This document shows positions 9,985-22,061 of a DNA stretch of 64,000 nucleotides, piece after piece. Position 1 is the first letter of the stretch; every line of letters starts with the position of its first letter. Origin of the DNA: Rubrivirga marina (lineage in GTDB: Bacteria; Bacteroidota; Rhodothermia; Rhodothermales; Rubricoccaceae); the NCBI RefSeq assembly GCF_002283365.1, contig NZ_MQWD01000001.1, positions 3,133,749 to 3,197,748 on the forward strand, given 5' to 3'. A program made the position numbers and the translations under genes. Below the pieces are notes generated by a model, which saw nothing but the letters and a program-made list of their open reading frames with translations, searched no databases and had not been told where the DNA came from.

Positions 9985-9985
<1 letters not shown>
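8936..9985 (-). CDS. family 4 glycosyltransferase
   Basis: A 349-residue GT-B protein. The N-terminal domain begins VRIAFVLPAPARVPMGGVSVV with the glycine loop of retaining GT4 enzymes, and the C-terminal domain carries a donor-binding segment CLHTSRVEGWGLVPMEAAACG with the family glutamates. Such enzymes extend exopolysaccharide or O-antigen repeat units. The GTG at 9985 overlaps the last base of the upstream peptidase gene. The codons GTT ATT GCA around 9697-9708 carry the polar repeat motif on the opposite strand. Confidence 0.85.
9698..9708 (+). repeat. Polar motif TGCAATAACGG, copy 3
   Basis: Exact 11-mer, in context TTGCAATAACGGC. It is antisense to the GT4 gene, where it encodes VIA as GTT ATT GCA. 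Confidence 0.6.
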
Positions 9986-13409
<3,424 letters not shown>

Positions 13410-13432
<23 letters not shown>

Positions 13433-14072
13433 CGTCGGGATCGGTTGCGGGCGTGACGAGGGAAGGGGCGGTCATCTCGGCGAGGAGCTTCGCCCGCTCC
13501 CGATTGAACGCGGGATCGGCGAGGAGGTCCTCGATCTCGCGCGGAGTGGGCAGCGCGTCGAGCGCGTCGAGGCCGAACTGCTCCAAGAAACGGTCGGTCG
13601 TGGCGTAGAGCAGCGGCCGGCCGATCCCCTCTCCCCTGCCCGCGATCGTCACGAAGTCGCGCTCCAACAACTGGCGGAGCGCGTAGTCCGAGCTGACGCC
13701 GCGGACGTGGTCGACTTCGGGCCGGGTGACGGGTTGCTTGTATGCAATAACGGCCAACGTTTCCAGGAGCGAGCGCGACAGCCGCTTGGCCTCGTCGTCT
13801 TCATACAGGGCGCTCACGAACGGGTGGACCTCCTCGACGGTCGCCATCCGCAGCCCGCCCGCCCAGCGCTGGATCCGGAAGGCCCGCCCCCCCGTCCGGT
13901 AGGCCGCGTTCAGCCGGCCGACGGCCTCCTCCACCTCAGCAACCGTGTGCTCCGTGCCGGTCACCTCGCCGTAGGCGCGCGCCACGTCCTCGGGCCGGAG
14001 CGGCACGTCGCTCGCGAAGATCAGCGCCTCCACGGCCTGATCGAACGGGTCGGCGGTGAGGACGGGCTCCAT
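13410..14072 (-). CDS. scpB: segregation and condensation protein B
   Basis: ScpB is the winged-helix partner of ScpA in the SMC-ScpAB condensin that compacts and separates chromosomes. The protein has about 220 residues, with two winged-helix modules and the conserved LLETLAVIAYKQPVTRPEV segment near the centre, where Ala-Val-Ile-Ala is encoded by the polar repeat. ATG at 14072 overlaps the scpA stop as ATGA; a GTG one codon upstream is also possible. The C-terminus is acidic and overlaps the rluB start. Confidence 0.92.
13743..13753 (+). repeat. Polar motif TGCAATAACGG, copy 4
   Basis: Exact 11-mer, in context TATGCAATAACGGCC. It is antisense to scpB and encodes VIA as GTT ATT GCA in the conserved LAVIAYKQP stretch. 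Confidence 0.6.
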
Positions 14073-14842
14073 CACGCGGCGGCAGAAAGCGATTCGTCGG
14101 ACCGCGTGTCGTCGACGGACGTAACGGCCTCGACGGGCTCGACGGCGAAGTCCTGCGGGTCGAGCCCGAAGACGAGGCGGATCGCCTGACGCTGCGCGAG
14201 GTCGAGCACAGCAAGGAACGTGACGATCACAAATGACTTGCTACGGCGGGCGACCAGCGCCTGAAACGAGGCGCCTCCCCCCTCCACCCGACTCAGCACC
14301 CAGGACCTCTGCACGTCGATGGCGAACGACTCGCGGGCCACCTCGTGCCGGATGATCTCGGACTCGGCCGCGGCCCGCTCCACAGCCGCTCCCAGAGCCG
14401 CGACGAGGTCGAAGATGGTCGCGCGGTACGTCTGTTCGACCGGTGGTGCCAGCTCGTCGCGTTGATCCGCCGCCTGGCCCCGGGTGCGGAGACGCTGACG
14501 CGCCTCGAATCTCCCCTCCAGGTTCCCGGCGGCCTCCTTGTAACGGACGTACTCGATCAGCCGCTCGACGAGCTCCTTCCGTGGGTCGATGGGCTCGCCC
14601 TCGTCGTCCAGCTCGGGCCGCGGCATCAGCATCCGGGCCTTGATCTGGATCAGCAGCGCGGCCGTGTAGATGAAGTCGGCCGCGGCGTCGAGGTCGACGT
14701 GCTCCAGCACACGGACCGCCTCGAGGTACTCGTCCGCGATCCGCGCGATCGGGATGTCGTGGACGTCGATCTCGTCCCGCCGGATAAAGAAGAGCAGGAG
14801 GTCGAGCGGCCCTTCGAACTGGTCGAGCTGGACGCGGTGCAT
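14072..14842 (-). CDS. scpA: segregation and condensation protein A (kleisin)
   Basis: ScpA is the kleisin that bridges SMC heads. From ATG at 14842 the protein begins MHRVQLDQFEGPLDLLLFFI, the diagnostic N-terminal helix of the family, followed by EIDVHDIPIARIADEYL. It has 256 residues and ends in a winged helix (TFLAVLDLAQRQAIRLVF). An in-frame TTG at 14863 would overlap the promoter box and add seven residues, so it is rejected. It heads the scpA-scpB-rluB transcript, which may read on toward guaB. Confidence 0.93.
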   Translation of the reverse strand: MHRVQLDQFEGPLDLLLFFIRRDEIDVHDIPIARIADEYLEAVRVLEHVDLDAAADFIYTAALLIQIKARMLMPRPELDDEGEPIDPRKELVERLIEYVRYKEAAGNLEGRFEARQRLRTRGQAADQRDELAPPVEQTYRATIFDLVAALGAAVERAAAESEIIRHEVARESFAIDVQRSWVLSRVEGGGASFQALVARRSKSFVIVTFLAVLDLAQRQAIRLVFGLDPQDFAVEPVEAVTSVDDTRSDESLSAAA

Positions 14843-14860
14843 GCGGGGGGACGGCTTTGC

Positions 14861-14868
14861 CAAAGCTA
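14861..14868 (-). promoter_or_regulatory. -7 promoter box for scpA
   Basis: The minus strand reads TAGCTTTG, an exact match to TAnnTTTG, ending 18 nt before the scpA ATG. A C-rich leader (CCGTCCCCCCGC) sits directly before the start. Confidence 0.6.
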
Positions 14869-14918
14869 CGGCCGTCCCGCCCCGCCTCGCGCGCTGGCCG
14901 CGGGTTTTTCCCGTGTCC

Positions 14919-15884
14919 CTACGCCGCGGCCTCGCGCTCCTTGAACCACTCGACGGTCCGCCCGAGGCCGGCCTCCACGTCCACCTCGGGCCGCCAGTCG
15001 AGCGACTCGGATGTGTGGGAGATGTCGAGGACGCTCCGCTGCTGCTCGCCCGGCTTGGCCGGCCCGTGGACCTCCTCGGCGTCGGCGCCGGTGAAGCGGT
15101 TGATGTGACGGAACAGCGCGTTCACGTCGGTCTCGACACCCGTGCCCACGTTGTAGACGCCCGAGCCCTCGCGGGCGAGCGCGGCCACGAACGCGCGGAC
15201 GACGTCGCCTACGAAGACGTAGTCTCGGGTCTGCGTGCCCTCGCCGTTGATCGTGACCGGCTCGCCGCGGAGGAGCCGCTGCGCGAAGATGGCGACCACG
15301 CCGGCCTCGCCGTGCGGGTTCTGCCGCGGGCCGTACACGTTGCCGAACCGGAGCGCGGCGTAGTCGAGCCCGTAGGTCTGGCTGTAGAACCGGAGGTAGT
15401 GCTCGCTGACGAGCTTCGTGATCCCGTAGGGCGACATCGGCCGCGTGGGGTGGCTCTCCGGCTGGGGGCCGCCGTCGTTGACGGTCGGGTCCGGCTCGCC
15501 GTAGATCGCGCCGCCCGTGGAGGCGAACGCAACCTTCTCAAGGCCCGTCTGGCGCCCGGCCTCGAGGAGGTTCAGGAACCCGAGGACATTGACGTCGGCG
15601 TCGAACCGCGGGTCGGCCACGGACCTACGAACGTCCATCTGGGCCGCGAGGTGGCACAGGGCGGCGAACTCGTGCTCGGCGAACAGCGCGGCGGCCTCCG
15701 GCGACCGGATGTCGACTTCGTGGAAGACGGCGCCGTCCGGCACGTTCTCCCGCACCCCGCCGGTGAGGTCGTCCATGACGTGGACCTCGCAGCCCTCCGC
15801 GAGCAGCCGATCCGCGACGTGGGAGCCGATGAACCCGGCGCCGCCGGTGACGAGGACGGGACGGCCAGCGAACGGGAAAGCCAT
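14919..15884 (-). CDS. NAD-dependent epimerase/dehydratase (GalE-like)
   Basis: A 321-residue extended short-chain dehydrogenase acting on a nucleotide sugar. It has the NAD-binding TGGAGFIGS (13-21), the catalytic triad region with S122-T123 in ASTGG, and Y153-K157 in SPYGITK. The segment RFGNVYGPRQ and the TRDYVFVGDV stretch are typical of UDP-glucose 4-epimerase relatives that feed surface polysaccharides. The start MAFPFAGRP is preferred to long in-frame extensions up to 16382 that are antisense to other sequence. Exact substrate unknown. Confidence 0.88.
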   Translation of the reverse strand: MAFPFAGRPVLVTGGAGFIGSHVADRLLAEGCEVHVMDDLTGGVRENVPDGAVFHEVDIRSPEAAALFAEHEFAALCHLAAQMDVRRSVADPRFDADVNVLGFLNLLEAGRQTGLEKVAFASTGGAIYGEPDPTVNDGGPQPESHPTRPMSPYGITKLVSEHYLRFYSQTYGLDYAALRFGNVYGPRQNPHGEAGVVAIFAQRLLRGEPVTINGEGTQTRDYVFVGDVVRAFVAALAREGSGVYNVGTGVETDVNALFRHINRFTGADAEEVHGPAKPGEQQRSVLDISHTSESLDWRPEVDVEAGLGRTVEWFKEREAAA

Positions 15885-15991
15885 GAAGGCGGGAGTCGAG
15901 AGGACGGTCGGAAGGAGGCCAGCGATGGCCAGTGGGATCGGAAGATCGGGCCGACGCTGCGAACAGACGGTGAGATCCGACGCTGAATCAG

Positions 15992-17230
15992 CTACGCGTC
16001 GGACGGGAGAATCAGCGCGGACGAGAAGCGGCCGGGCGCGAAGAGCTCGGCGGCCAGGTCTCGGACGCCGTCGGCCGTGACGGCGTCGATCTCGGCCACC
16101 ACCTCGTCGACCGGCACGATCCGCCCCGTCGTCAGCTCGACGCGACCGAGGCGCTGCATCCGGTTCGTCGTGCTCTCCAGACCGAGGACGATGGAGCCCT
16201 TCAGCTGATGCTTGGCCCGCGACAACATCCGGTCGCTCACCGAGCTCTCCGCCAGCTTGCCGAGCTCGCGCTCGATGAGCGTGCGGGAGCGGTCCACCCG
16301 CGAGGCGTCCGTGCCGATGTACACGCCGAGGTCGCCAGAGTCGGTCTGGACGTTGACGAACGAGTAGACCGAGTAGCACCACCCGTACTTCTCGCGGATG
16401 TTCTGGTTGAGCCGGCTCGACATCCCCCCACCGAGGATCGTGTTGAGGACCGACAGGGTCGTCCGCCTCGGGTCGTTCGCCCCGAAGGCCCGCGTGCCGA
16501 GGACGAGGTGGGCCTGCTGGATCGGGCGCTCGACCGTGAAGTCGACCGGTGAGTAGGCCTCCGAGGGGACCCGCTCAGCCGGCTGCGGCGCGCGCTCGAA
16601 CCCGGCCAGCAGCCGGTCGACGTGGCGGACCACGTCGGCGTGCTGCACGTTGCCGGCCACGGAGATGACGAGCCGGTTCGGCACGTAGTGCCGGCCGATG
16701 TACCGTTCCAGGTCGTCGCGCGTGAACGAGCGGACCGACTCGGGCGTCCCGATCACCGGCCGCCCGAGCGGGTGGTCGGGGTAGAGCGCGGCCTCGTAGT
16801 GGTCGAAGACGTGGTCCTCGGGGGCGTCCTCGTACATCTTGATCTCCTCGACCACGACGTCCTTCTCCTTCTCGATCTCCCGCGGCGGCAGCGTCGGTTG
16901 GGTGACGAGGTCGAGAACCGACTCGAGGCCGCGGCCGAGGTGCTCGCTCAGTCCACGCGCGTAGAAGCACGTGTGCTCCTTCGAGGTGAACGCGTTGAGG
17001 TAGCCGCCGACGGATTCCATCCGCTGGTTGATGAGGTACCCGCGGCGGCGGCGGGTCCCCTTGAACACCATGTGCTCGATGAAGTGCGTGATGCCGCCCT
17101 CGGCGGGCGTCTCGTCGCGGCTCCCGGCGTCCACCCACGCCCCGACGGCGACGGAGCCGACGGACGGGATGGTCTCGGACAGAACGCGGACGCCCGAGTC
17201 GAGGTCGGTGCGATCGATGGAAGGAGTCAA
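15992..17230 (-). CDS. M16 family zinc metallopeptidase (processing-peptidase like)
   Basis: A 412-residue peptidase of the PqqL/MPP-beta/YmxG type. The inverted zinc motif HFIEH (H49, E52, H53) and the distal ligand E129 in EEIKMYEDAPEDHVFDHY are present at the standard 76-residue spacing. A second, inactive-fold half with GGGMSSRLNQNIREKYGWCYSV completes the clam shape. I choose TTG at 17230, giving MTPSIDRTDLDSGVRVL, the usual family start; in-frame sequence upstream to 17359 is possible but unlike homologues. No signal peptide is seen, so it is probably cytoplasmic. Confidence 0.9.
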   Translation of the reverse strand: MTPSIDRTDLDSGVRVLSETIPSVGSVAVGAWVDAGSRDETPAEGGITHFIEHMVFKGTRRRRGYLINQRMESVGGYLNAFTSKEHTCFYARGLSEHLGRGLESVLDLVTQPTLPPREIEKEKDVVVEEIKMYEDAPEDHVFDHYEAALYPDHPLGRPVIGTPESVRSFTRDDLERYIGRHYVPNRLVISVAGNVQHADVVRHVDRLLAGFERAPQPAERVPSEAYSPVDFTVERPIQQAHLVLGTRAFGANDPRRTTLSVLNTILGGGMSSRLNQNIREKYGWCYSVYSFVNVQTDSGDLGVYIGTDASRVDRSRTLIERELGKLAESSVSDRMLSRAKHQLKGSIVLGLESTTNRMQRLGRVELTTGRIVPVDEVVAEIDAVTADGVRDLAAELFAPGRFSSALILPSDA

Positions 17231-17315
17231 AGAGATCTGATCGTTGATAACCGGCGGCCCGTATCCCGAGCCGCGGAGACGGTTCCGCCTGGTCGTGCGA
17301 TTCGCCACGTCTCCG

Positions 17316-18773
17316 CTACCGGCTGTCCCCGGCCTCCTGCGCCGCGCGCTCCACCGCACGCTGCGCCCGCTCCAGACCGTACGCCGACTGGCGCCGATTG
17401 GGCGCGCGCGACAGCGACGTGCGATAGGCCTCGGCCGCCTCGGCGGGGTCGTCGCCGTACTCGAGGAGGAGCAGGCCGAGGAACTCGTGCGCGGGCGTCG
17501 TCGGCGTCGGCGGGCCGAAGGTGAGCGGTGCCGCCGCCTCGAGCGCGGCGGCCTCGCGGACGAGGTCGAGCGCGCGGTCGGGGTCGCCGTCGAGGAGGTC
17601 GAGGTAGGCCTCGAGTTGGAGCGCGGACGCGCGGGCCTGCCAGCCGGGGTCGTCGTCGGCTGCGATGGCCGCCTGGAGCGCGGCGAGGACGGGCCGGGCG
17701 GCAGCGCTCCCCTCCGTGTCCGCCAGCCGCTCCCCGCGGGCGAGCGCGTCGATGGCGAGCGTGCTCAAGCTCTGGGTGTCCGGCGGCTCGTGGCTGAGGA
17801 TGGGGTCGGCCTCGTTTGACGGCTGCTGCTGGGCCCGGATGCGGACGACGTGCGCGAGCGGGGTGTAGGAAGCCGAGTCCTCGGCGTAGTGCGCCTCGGC
17901 GAGGGCGTAGAGGCTGTCGGCGAGCGGCTGGTCCTGAAGCTGGTCCGCGGCGTAGTGCCACCACCAGAGGGCGTGCCATCCGTGGCCGTTGAGCGGCTCG
18001 CCGCGGCGGTCGGTGCCGGCCTTGGCGGCGGCGTAGCTCCGCCGGTTCATCCGCTCCACGTCCTCCCACATCCCGAGCGCGAGGTAGATGTGCGACGGCA
18101 TGTGGAGCGCGTGGCTGGCGGCCGGGGCCACCTCGGCGTACACGCGGGCCGGGCGGAGCCCGAGCGGGGCGTGGACCGGGTCGTCATAGGCGTGGATGAG
18201 GTAGTGGGCCGCGCCCGGGTGCTGGGGGTTCTCGTCGAACACCTCCTCGGCGACGGCCGCCGCCGTCATGTAGGTCGTGAAGTCGCGCCCCTCGTGGGCC
18301 GTCCCCAAGACCGAGAGCGCGTGGAAGGCGCGGGCGTCGAGGTCGTCGGGATAGGCCGCGGCCAGCTGGCGCATGGCCTCGGCGTATGCGTCGTCGCGGT
18401 CCTCCTTCGACGCGTCGCCCCGGTAGAGGGCGTCGAGCGTCGCCAGGTAGGCCCGCTCGCGTGCCGAGGCCGGCATGGCGTCGACACCGTCGAGCGCTTC
18501 GAGCGCGGCGTCGCGGTCCTGCTGCATCCACACCGGGTGGTTGTGGGTCATCGCCTCGCCCCAGGCCGCCATCGCGAAGTCGGGGTCGATCCGGCGGGCT
18601 TCCTGGAAGGCCTCGCGGGCGTCGTCGTACTCGAACGAGTGGAGCAGGAGGAGCCCGCGGAGAAACGGCTCCTGGGCCTCTTCGGCTCCGGTATTGGCGA
18701 ACTCGGTCTCGCCGAGGTCCTGCGCCGCGACCGGCACGACGGCGACGAGGAGGAGCAGGACGAGCGTGCGCAT
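17316..18773 (-). CDS. exported TPR-repeat protein
   Basis: A 485-residue secreted or periplasmic protein. A signal peptide (MRTLVLLLLVAVVPVAAQ, cleavage after the AQ-preceding alanine) is followed by helical repeats: FLRGLLLLHSFEYDDAREAFQEARRIDPDFAMA is a clear tetratricopeptide unit, with others near the middle and C-terminus. Two histidine-rich stretches (HPGAAHYLIHAYDD, ASHALHMPSHIYLALG) are conserved-looking and could bind metal, but this is inference. The gene stands alone between the M16 peptidase and an acyl-CoA dehydrogenase. Function unknown. Confidence 0.8.
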   Translation of the reverse strand: MRTLVLLLLVAVVPVAAQDLGETEFANTGAEEAQEPFLRGLLLLHSFEYDDAREAFQEARRIDPDFAMAAWGEAMTHNHPVWMQQDRDAALEALDGVDAMPASARERAYLATLDALYRGDASKEDRDDAYAEAMRQLAAAYPDDLDARAFHALSVLGTAHEGRDFTTYMTAAAVAEEVFDENPQHPGAAHYLIHAYDDPVHAPLGLRPARVYAEVAPAASHALHMPSHIYLALGMWEDVERMNRRSYAAAKAGTDRRGEPLNGHGWHALWWWHYAADQLQDQPLADSLYALAEAHYAEDSASYTPLAHVVRIRAQQQPSNEADPILSHEPPDTQSLSTLAIDALARGERLADTEGSAAARPVLAALQAAIAADDDPGWQARASALQLEAYLDLLDGDPDRALDLVREAAALEAAAPLTFGPPTPTTPAHEFLGLLLLEYGDDPAEAAEAYRTSLSRAPNRRQSAYGLERAQRAVERAAQEAGDSR

Positions 18774-18890
18774 GGCGGCGGGGGCTGGCGGTCTCGGAAG
18801 GTGCTACGGCCGTGCCGCCGACGCCAGCCGATGACATGGATCCGCGCGGAATACCGCCTCCCACGCCCGCCCGGCCCGAACGTGCCGCGC

Positions 18891-18922
18891 CCCCGCCCGC
18901 CTCGGCGTCGAGGCGGGCGGGG
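18891..18922. terminator. GCCTCG/CGAGGC palindrome after the acyl-CoA dehydrogenase gene
   Basis: A perfect 14-bp stem (CCCCGCCCGCCTCG with CGAGGCGGGCGGGG) closes a GCGT loop. It lies between the dehydrogenase stop codon and the TPR gene start, both on the minus strand. No T run follows. It belongs to a family of palindromes with the same core. Confidence 0.55.
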
Positions 18923-18944
18923 GCGCTCGGGGGTCCCTCGGAGC

Positions 18945-20984
18945 CTAGGCCTTCACCGGCTTGGCCGCCTTCACGGCGCCGTCGCCCGTCGGTGCGGCGC
19001 CGTCGGGGCGCGGGGTGTACGGCGCGCCGTCCTCTGGGAACTGCTTGATGTAGGCCTCTTGGATCGGGTGGCCCGTCCCCTTCGCGATCGGCGACGACTC
19101 GTGGATGTAGTAGTCCTCGTTCGGGAGCGTCTCGACCCAGTTGAGCGCGGCCTCGGCGGCCCGGAGCATCGAGTCGTCCGAGTTCTTGTGGAGCCCGCGG
19201 ACGTTGGCCTCGATCCGCTCGTGGGCGAGGTGCATGAAGTGGAGCCCGGCGAGCTTGTCGCGCTCCCACTCGGCGTCGTGGGCGCCGCGCGCCAGCTGCT
19301 GGTCGAGCTTCGAGAGGACGCAGCTCCAAGCGAACATCAGCACCGCGTTGTCGGCGAGGCGGGCCTGGACGGCCTGCCGCGACACGATGGCCTCCTCCAG
19401 TTCCTTCGAGGCCAGCTTGAATTCGCGCGTGTGCGTCTGGACGTGCGACGCGAGCCGCTCGGCGAACGACCGGAGCGACGGGTGGACCCGCGTGACGTCC
19501 GGCTTCGCCTTCTTGACGCCGAGGAAAATCTCCGTCGCGAGGGGCGTGCCCTGGCGGATCGTCGACGGCGTGAAGGCGCCCTTGAGGATGCGGGAGACGT
19601 TCTCCCCGACCGTCTCGTCGTCGCTCCACTCGACCGTATTGAGCACGCCGAGCATGTACTCCGCGAGTTGCTTGCCGCCGTAGGCGAAGATGAACGACTG
19701 CATCACCTCGTTCGAGCCCTCGACGATCCGGTGGATCCGGTTGTCGCGCCAGAGCCGCTCGAACTCGTTCTCGGTCACGTAGCCCTCGCCCCCATAGATC
19801 TGCATGGCCGAGTCGATGACGTTCCAGCCCTCCTCCGAGCAGAAGTACTTGCAGGCCGCCGTCTCGACCATGATGTCCGGGTCGTGCCGGTCGAGCATGC
19901 CGCAGACGGCGTAGAGCATCGAGTCCATGGCGAAGCAGAACGCGTGCATCTCCGCGACCCGCTTCTGGACGAGTTCGAAGTCGGCCAGAGGGCGCTGGAA
20001 CTGGTACCGCGTCTGGACCCACTTCGTGGCCTGCTCGGCGGCCTGCTTGGCCGCGCCGGTGACGCCGGCCGAGAGCGTGCACCGCCCGTAGTTCAGGCAC
20101 GTAAGGGCCACCTTGAGTCCCTGGCCCTCGCGGTGGAGCAAGTTCTCCTTCGGCACCTTCACGTTCTCGAACCGAATGCGGGCCTGCCACGTCCCGCGGA
20201 TGCCGGCCTTCGAGCGGTTCTTCTGGAAGAACGAGACGCCCTCCATGTCCGGCGTCACGATGAGTGCGGAGACGCCCTTCTTGACCTTCCCCGTCTTCGG
20301 GTCCGTCACCTCCTGGTTGGCCATCACCGTGAGGAGGCCGGAGAGCGCGCCCGAGGTGATCCACTTTTTCTCCCCGTTGAGGATGTAGACGCCCTCGTCC
20401 TCATTCCACTCGCAGGTGGTCTCCTGGCCGGCGGCGTCGGACCCGACCTGGGGCTCGCTCAGGCAGAAGCCGGAGAGCTTCTCCCGGGCCACCATGTGGA
20501 GGAAGCGGGCCTTCTGGTCGTCCGTGCCGAACAGCATGAGCGCCTTGCACCCGATCGACTGGTGGGCCGAGACCATCACGGCGGTCGACCCGCACCGCCG
20601 GCCGATCGCCTCCAGCACGCGGTTGTAGGACGCCACGCCGAGGCCGAGGCCGCCGTACTCCTCGGGGACCGTCATCCCCATCACGCCCATGTCGAACAGG
20701 CGCTGGATGACCCAGTCCGGGATCACCTGCTCCTGATCGATCTGGATCGAGGGGTGCTCGGTGTCGAGGTACGTCTCGAGCTCCTCGAGGAGCGCGTCGG
20801 CCTTGGCCTTCTCGTCGGGCGAGGCCTCTGGGTACGGGAAGACGAGCTCCTCACGGATGCGCCCCCAGAAGAGGTTCTTGATGAACCCCATCTCGTCGGG
20901 CTCCGGACCGAACATCGTTTCGGTCTCGCGGATCATCTGCTGGTCTCGGGCGGAAACGCCCTTCATCGAAGAAAGGAGGGACAT
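18945..20984 (-). CDS. acyl-CoA dehydrogenase, long form (VLCAD/ACAD9-like)
   Basis: A 679-residue flavoenzyme that introduces the trans-2 double bond into acyl-CoA. The dehydrogenase core (about 60-420) carries GFCLSEPQVGSDA, KKWITSGALSG, the FAD/acyl segment QIYGGEGYVTENEFERLWRD and IVEGSNEV, where the catalytic glutamate of this family lies. A C-terminal helical extension of about 200 residues matches very-long-chain dehydrogenases, which use it for membrane association. The last 30 residues are Ala/Pro/Lys rich. No other beta-oxidation gene is adjacent. Confidence 0.9.
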   Translation of the reverse strand: MSLLSSMKGVSARDQQMIRETETMFGPEPDEMGFIKNLFWGRIREELVFPYPEASPDEKAKADALLEELETYLDTEHPSIQIDQEQVIPDWVIQRLFDMGVMGMTVPEEYGGLGLGVASYNRVLEAIGRRCGSTAVMVSAHQSIGCKALMLFGTDDQKARFLHMVAREKLSGFCLSEPQVGSDAAGQETTCEWNEDEGVYILNGEKKWITSGALSGLLTVMANQEVTDPKTGKVKKGVSALIVTPDMEGVSFFQKNRSKAGIRGTWQARIRFENVKVPKENLLHREGQGLKVALTCLNYGRCTLSAGVTGAAKQAAEQATKWVQTRYQFQRPLADFELVQKRVAEMHAFCFAMDSMLYAVCGMLDRHDPDIMVETAACKYFCSEEGWNVIDSAMQIYGGEGYVTENEFERLWRDNRIHRIVEGSNEVMQSFIFAYGGKQLAEYMLGVLNTVEWSDDETVGENVSRILKGAFTPSTIRQGTPLATEIFLGVKKAKPDVTRVHPSLRSFAERLASHVQTHTREFKLASKELEEAIVSRQAVQARLADNAVLMFAWSCVLSKLDQQLARGAHDAEWERDKLAGLHFMHLAHERIEANVRGLHKNSDDSMLRAAEAALNWVETLPNEDYYIHESSPIAKGTGHPIQEAYIKQFPEDGAPYTPRPDGAAPTGDGAVKAAKPVKA

Positions 20985-21086
20985 GGGGGAAGGGTGGGTT
21001 GGAAGCGCTTTTCTGACAGCTCAAGGTAGGTCCCGGGCCGTCGGTCTCGGTTGGCGTGCGTGCGAAGGCGGGGCGAGATTCCCGCC

Positions 21087-21938
21087 ATGCCCGACCTGAA
21101 CGCGCCCGCCCCGTTTTCCGTTCGCCTCCGCGACGCGGTCGCCGAGGCCGGCGCGCCCCTGTGCGTCGGCCTCGACCCGGACCCGGACCGTCTCCCCCCC
21201 CGGTTCGCCCGAGGTGGAGCGGCTGGCGCTGTTGCGTTTTGCCTTGCAATAACGGATTCGACCCAAGCCGTCACCGCGGCCTACAAGCCCAACCTCGCCT
21301 TCTTCGAGGCGTACGGGCCGGACGGCTGGGACGCGCTGGCGACCGTCTGCGACGCCGTCCGTCGGTCGGGCCGGCTCCTCGTGCTCGACGGGAAGCGCGG
21401 CGACATCGGCAACACGGGCCGGCGCTACGCCGCCGCCCTCTACGACCGCCTCGGCGGCGACGCGGCCACGGTGGCCCCGTACATGGGCACCGACAGCGTC
21501 GCCCCGTTCCTCGAGCACGCCAGGCGCTGCGCGTTCGTCCTCGTGTCCACCTCGAACCCCGGCGCGGCCGACCTCCAACACCTCGACGTCGGCGGGATGC
21601 CACTGTATCGCCACGCCGCTCGACTGGCGGCCGACGCCGCGCGCGACCTCCCAGGCGAGGCCGGGTTCGTCGTCGGCGCTACGCGTCCTCAGTTGCTCGC
21701 CGATCTCAGGGAGGAACACCCGGAGGTGCCGTTCCTCGTGCCGGGCGTCGGCGCGCAGGGCGGCTCTGTAAACGACACGCTCCGTGCGAATGCGGGCGGC
21801 CCCATCCTGGTCAACTCGAGCCGCGGGATCCTGTACGCCTCGTCGGGCGACGACTTCGCCGAGGCGGCCCGGGACGCAGCCGAGCGGCTCGCATCGTCGC
21901 TCGCCGACTCGGCGATCCGCTCGGCCGGCTCGATCTGA
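21087..21938 (+). CDS. pyrF: orotidine 5'-phosphate decarboxylase (type 2)
   Basis: This enzyme decarboxylates OMP to UMP in pyrimidine synthesis. The 283-residue protein has the catalytic DGKRGDIGNT (101-110, with D101, K103 and D106) and the longer type 2 layout, with phosphate-gripping VPGVGAQGG near residue 225 and NSSRGILYAS. The ATG at 21087 gives the family start. The segment LAITDSTQ (53-60) is encoded by the polar repeat, with the rare codon ATA. It is divergent from the acyl-CoA dehydrogenase gene. Confidence 0.95.
   Translation: MPDLNAPAPFSVRLRDAVAEAGAPLCVGLDPDPDRLPPRFARGGAAGAVAFCLAITDSTQAVTAAYKPNLAFFEAYGPDGWDALATVCDAVRRSGRLLVLDGKRGDIGNTGRRYAAALYDRLGGDAATVAPYMGTDSVAPFLEHARRCAFVLVSTSNPGAADLQHLDVGGMPLYRHAARLAADAARDLPGEAGFVVGATRPQLLADLREEHPEVPFLVPGVGAQGGSVNDTLRANAGGPILVNSSRGILYASSGDDFAEAARDAAERLASSLADSAIRSAGSI
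21245..21255 (+). repeat. Polar motif TGCAATAACGG, copy 5
   Basis: Exact 11-mer, in context CTTGCAATAACGGAT. It is sense to pyrF and encodes AIT as GCA ATA ACG. ATA is otherwise a rare codon here. Confidence 0.6.
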
Positions 21939-22061
21939 CACGAGCAGACCGTGGCGGGGCGCGTCGGGTCTCTAAGGCTCCGCAACACGCGGTCAACCGA
22001 GGATGAGGTGGAACCGCTGACGGTCGCGGCGGCCGGTGTCGACGTCGCCTGCTGAGACCCG

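Noticed and set aside
14919-16382. Longer N-terminus for the epimerase (and similar extensions upstream of guaB, rsmB, the TonB-like and WS/DGAT genes)
   Set aside because: The extra residues have shadow composition, cover spacers or neighbouring genes, and the family start with MAFPFAGRP (or equivalent) lies downstream.
17221-17260. GATAACCGG near the M16 peptidase start as an extra polar motif copy
   Set aside because: It differs from CAATAACGG in more than one position (GATAACCGG has an inserted C), so it is not counted. The near match CGATAACGG in miaA is likewise not counted as exact.
17850-21029. 1059-codon plus-strand open frame
   Set aside because: It is antisense to the TPR and acyl-CoA dehydrogenase genes, whose proteins have clear family motifs. 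The frame is Arg/Val/Asp/Glu/His/Leu-rich without domains, a typical high-GC shadow.
21939-22061. tRNA gene in the gap after pyrF
   Set aside because: No GGTTCRA-type T-loop, CCA-ready acceptor or anticodon stem can be laid out. No other gap in the window supports a tRNA.
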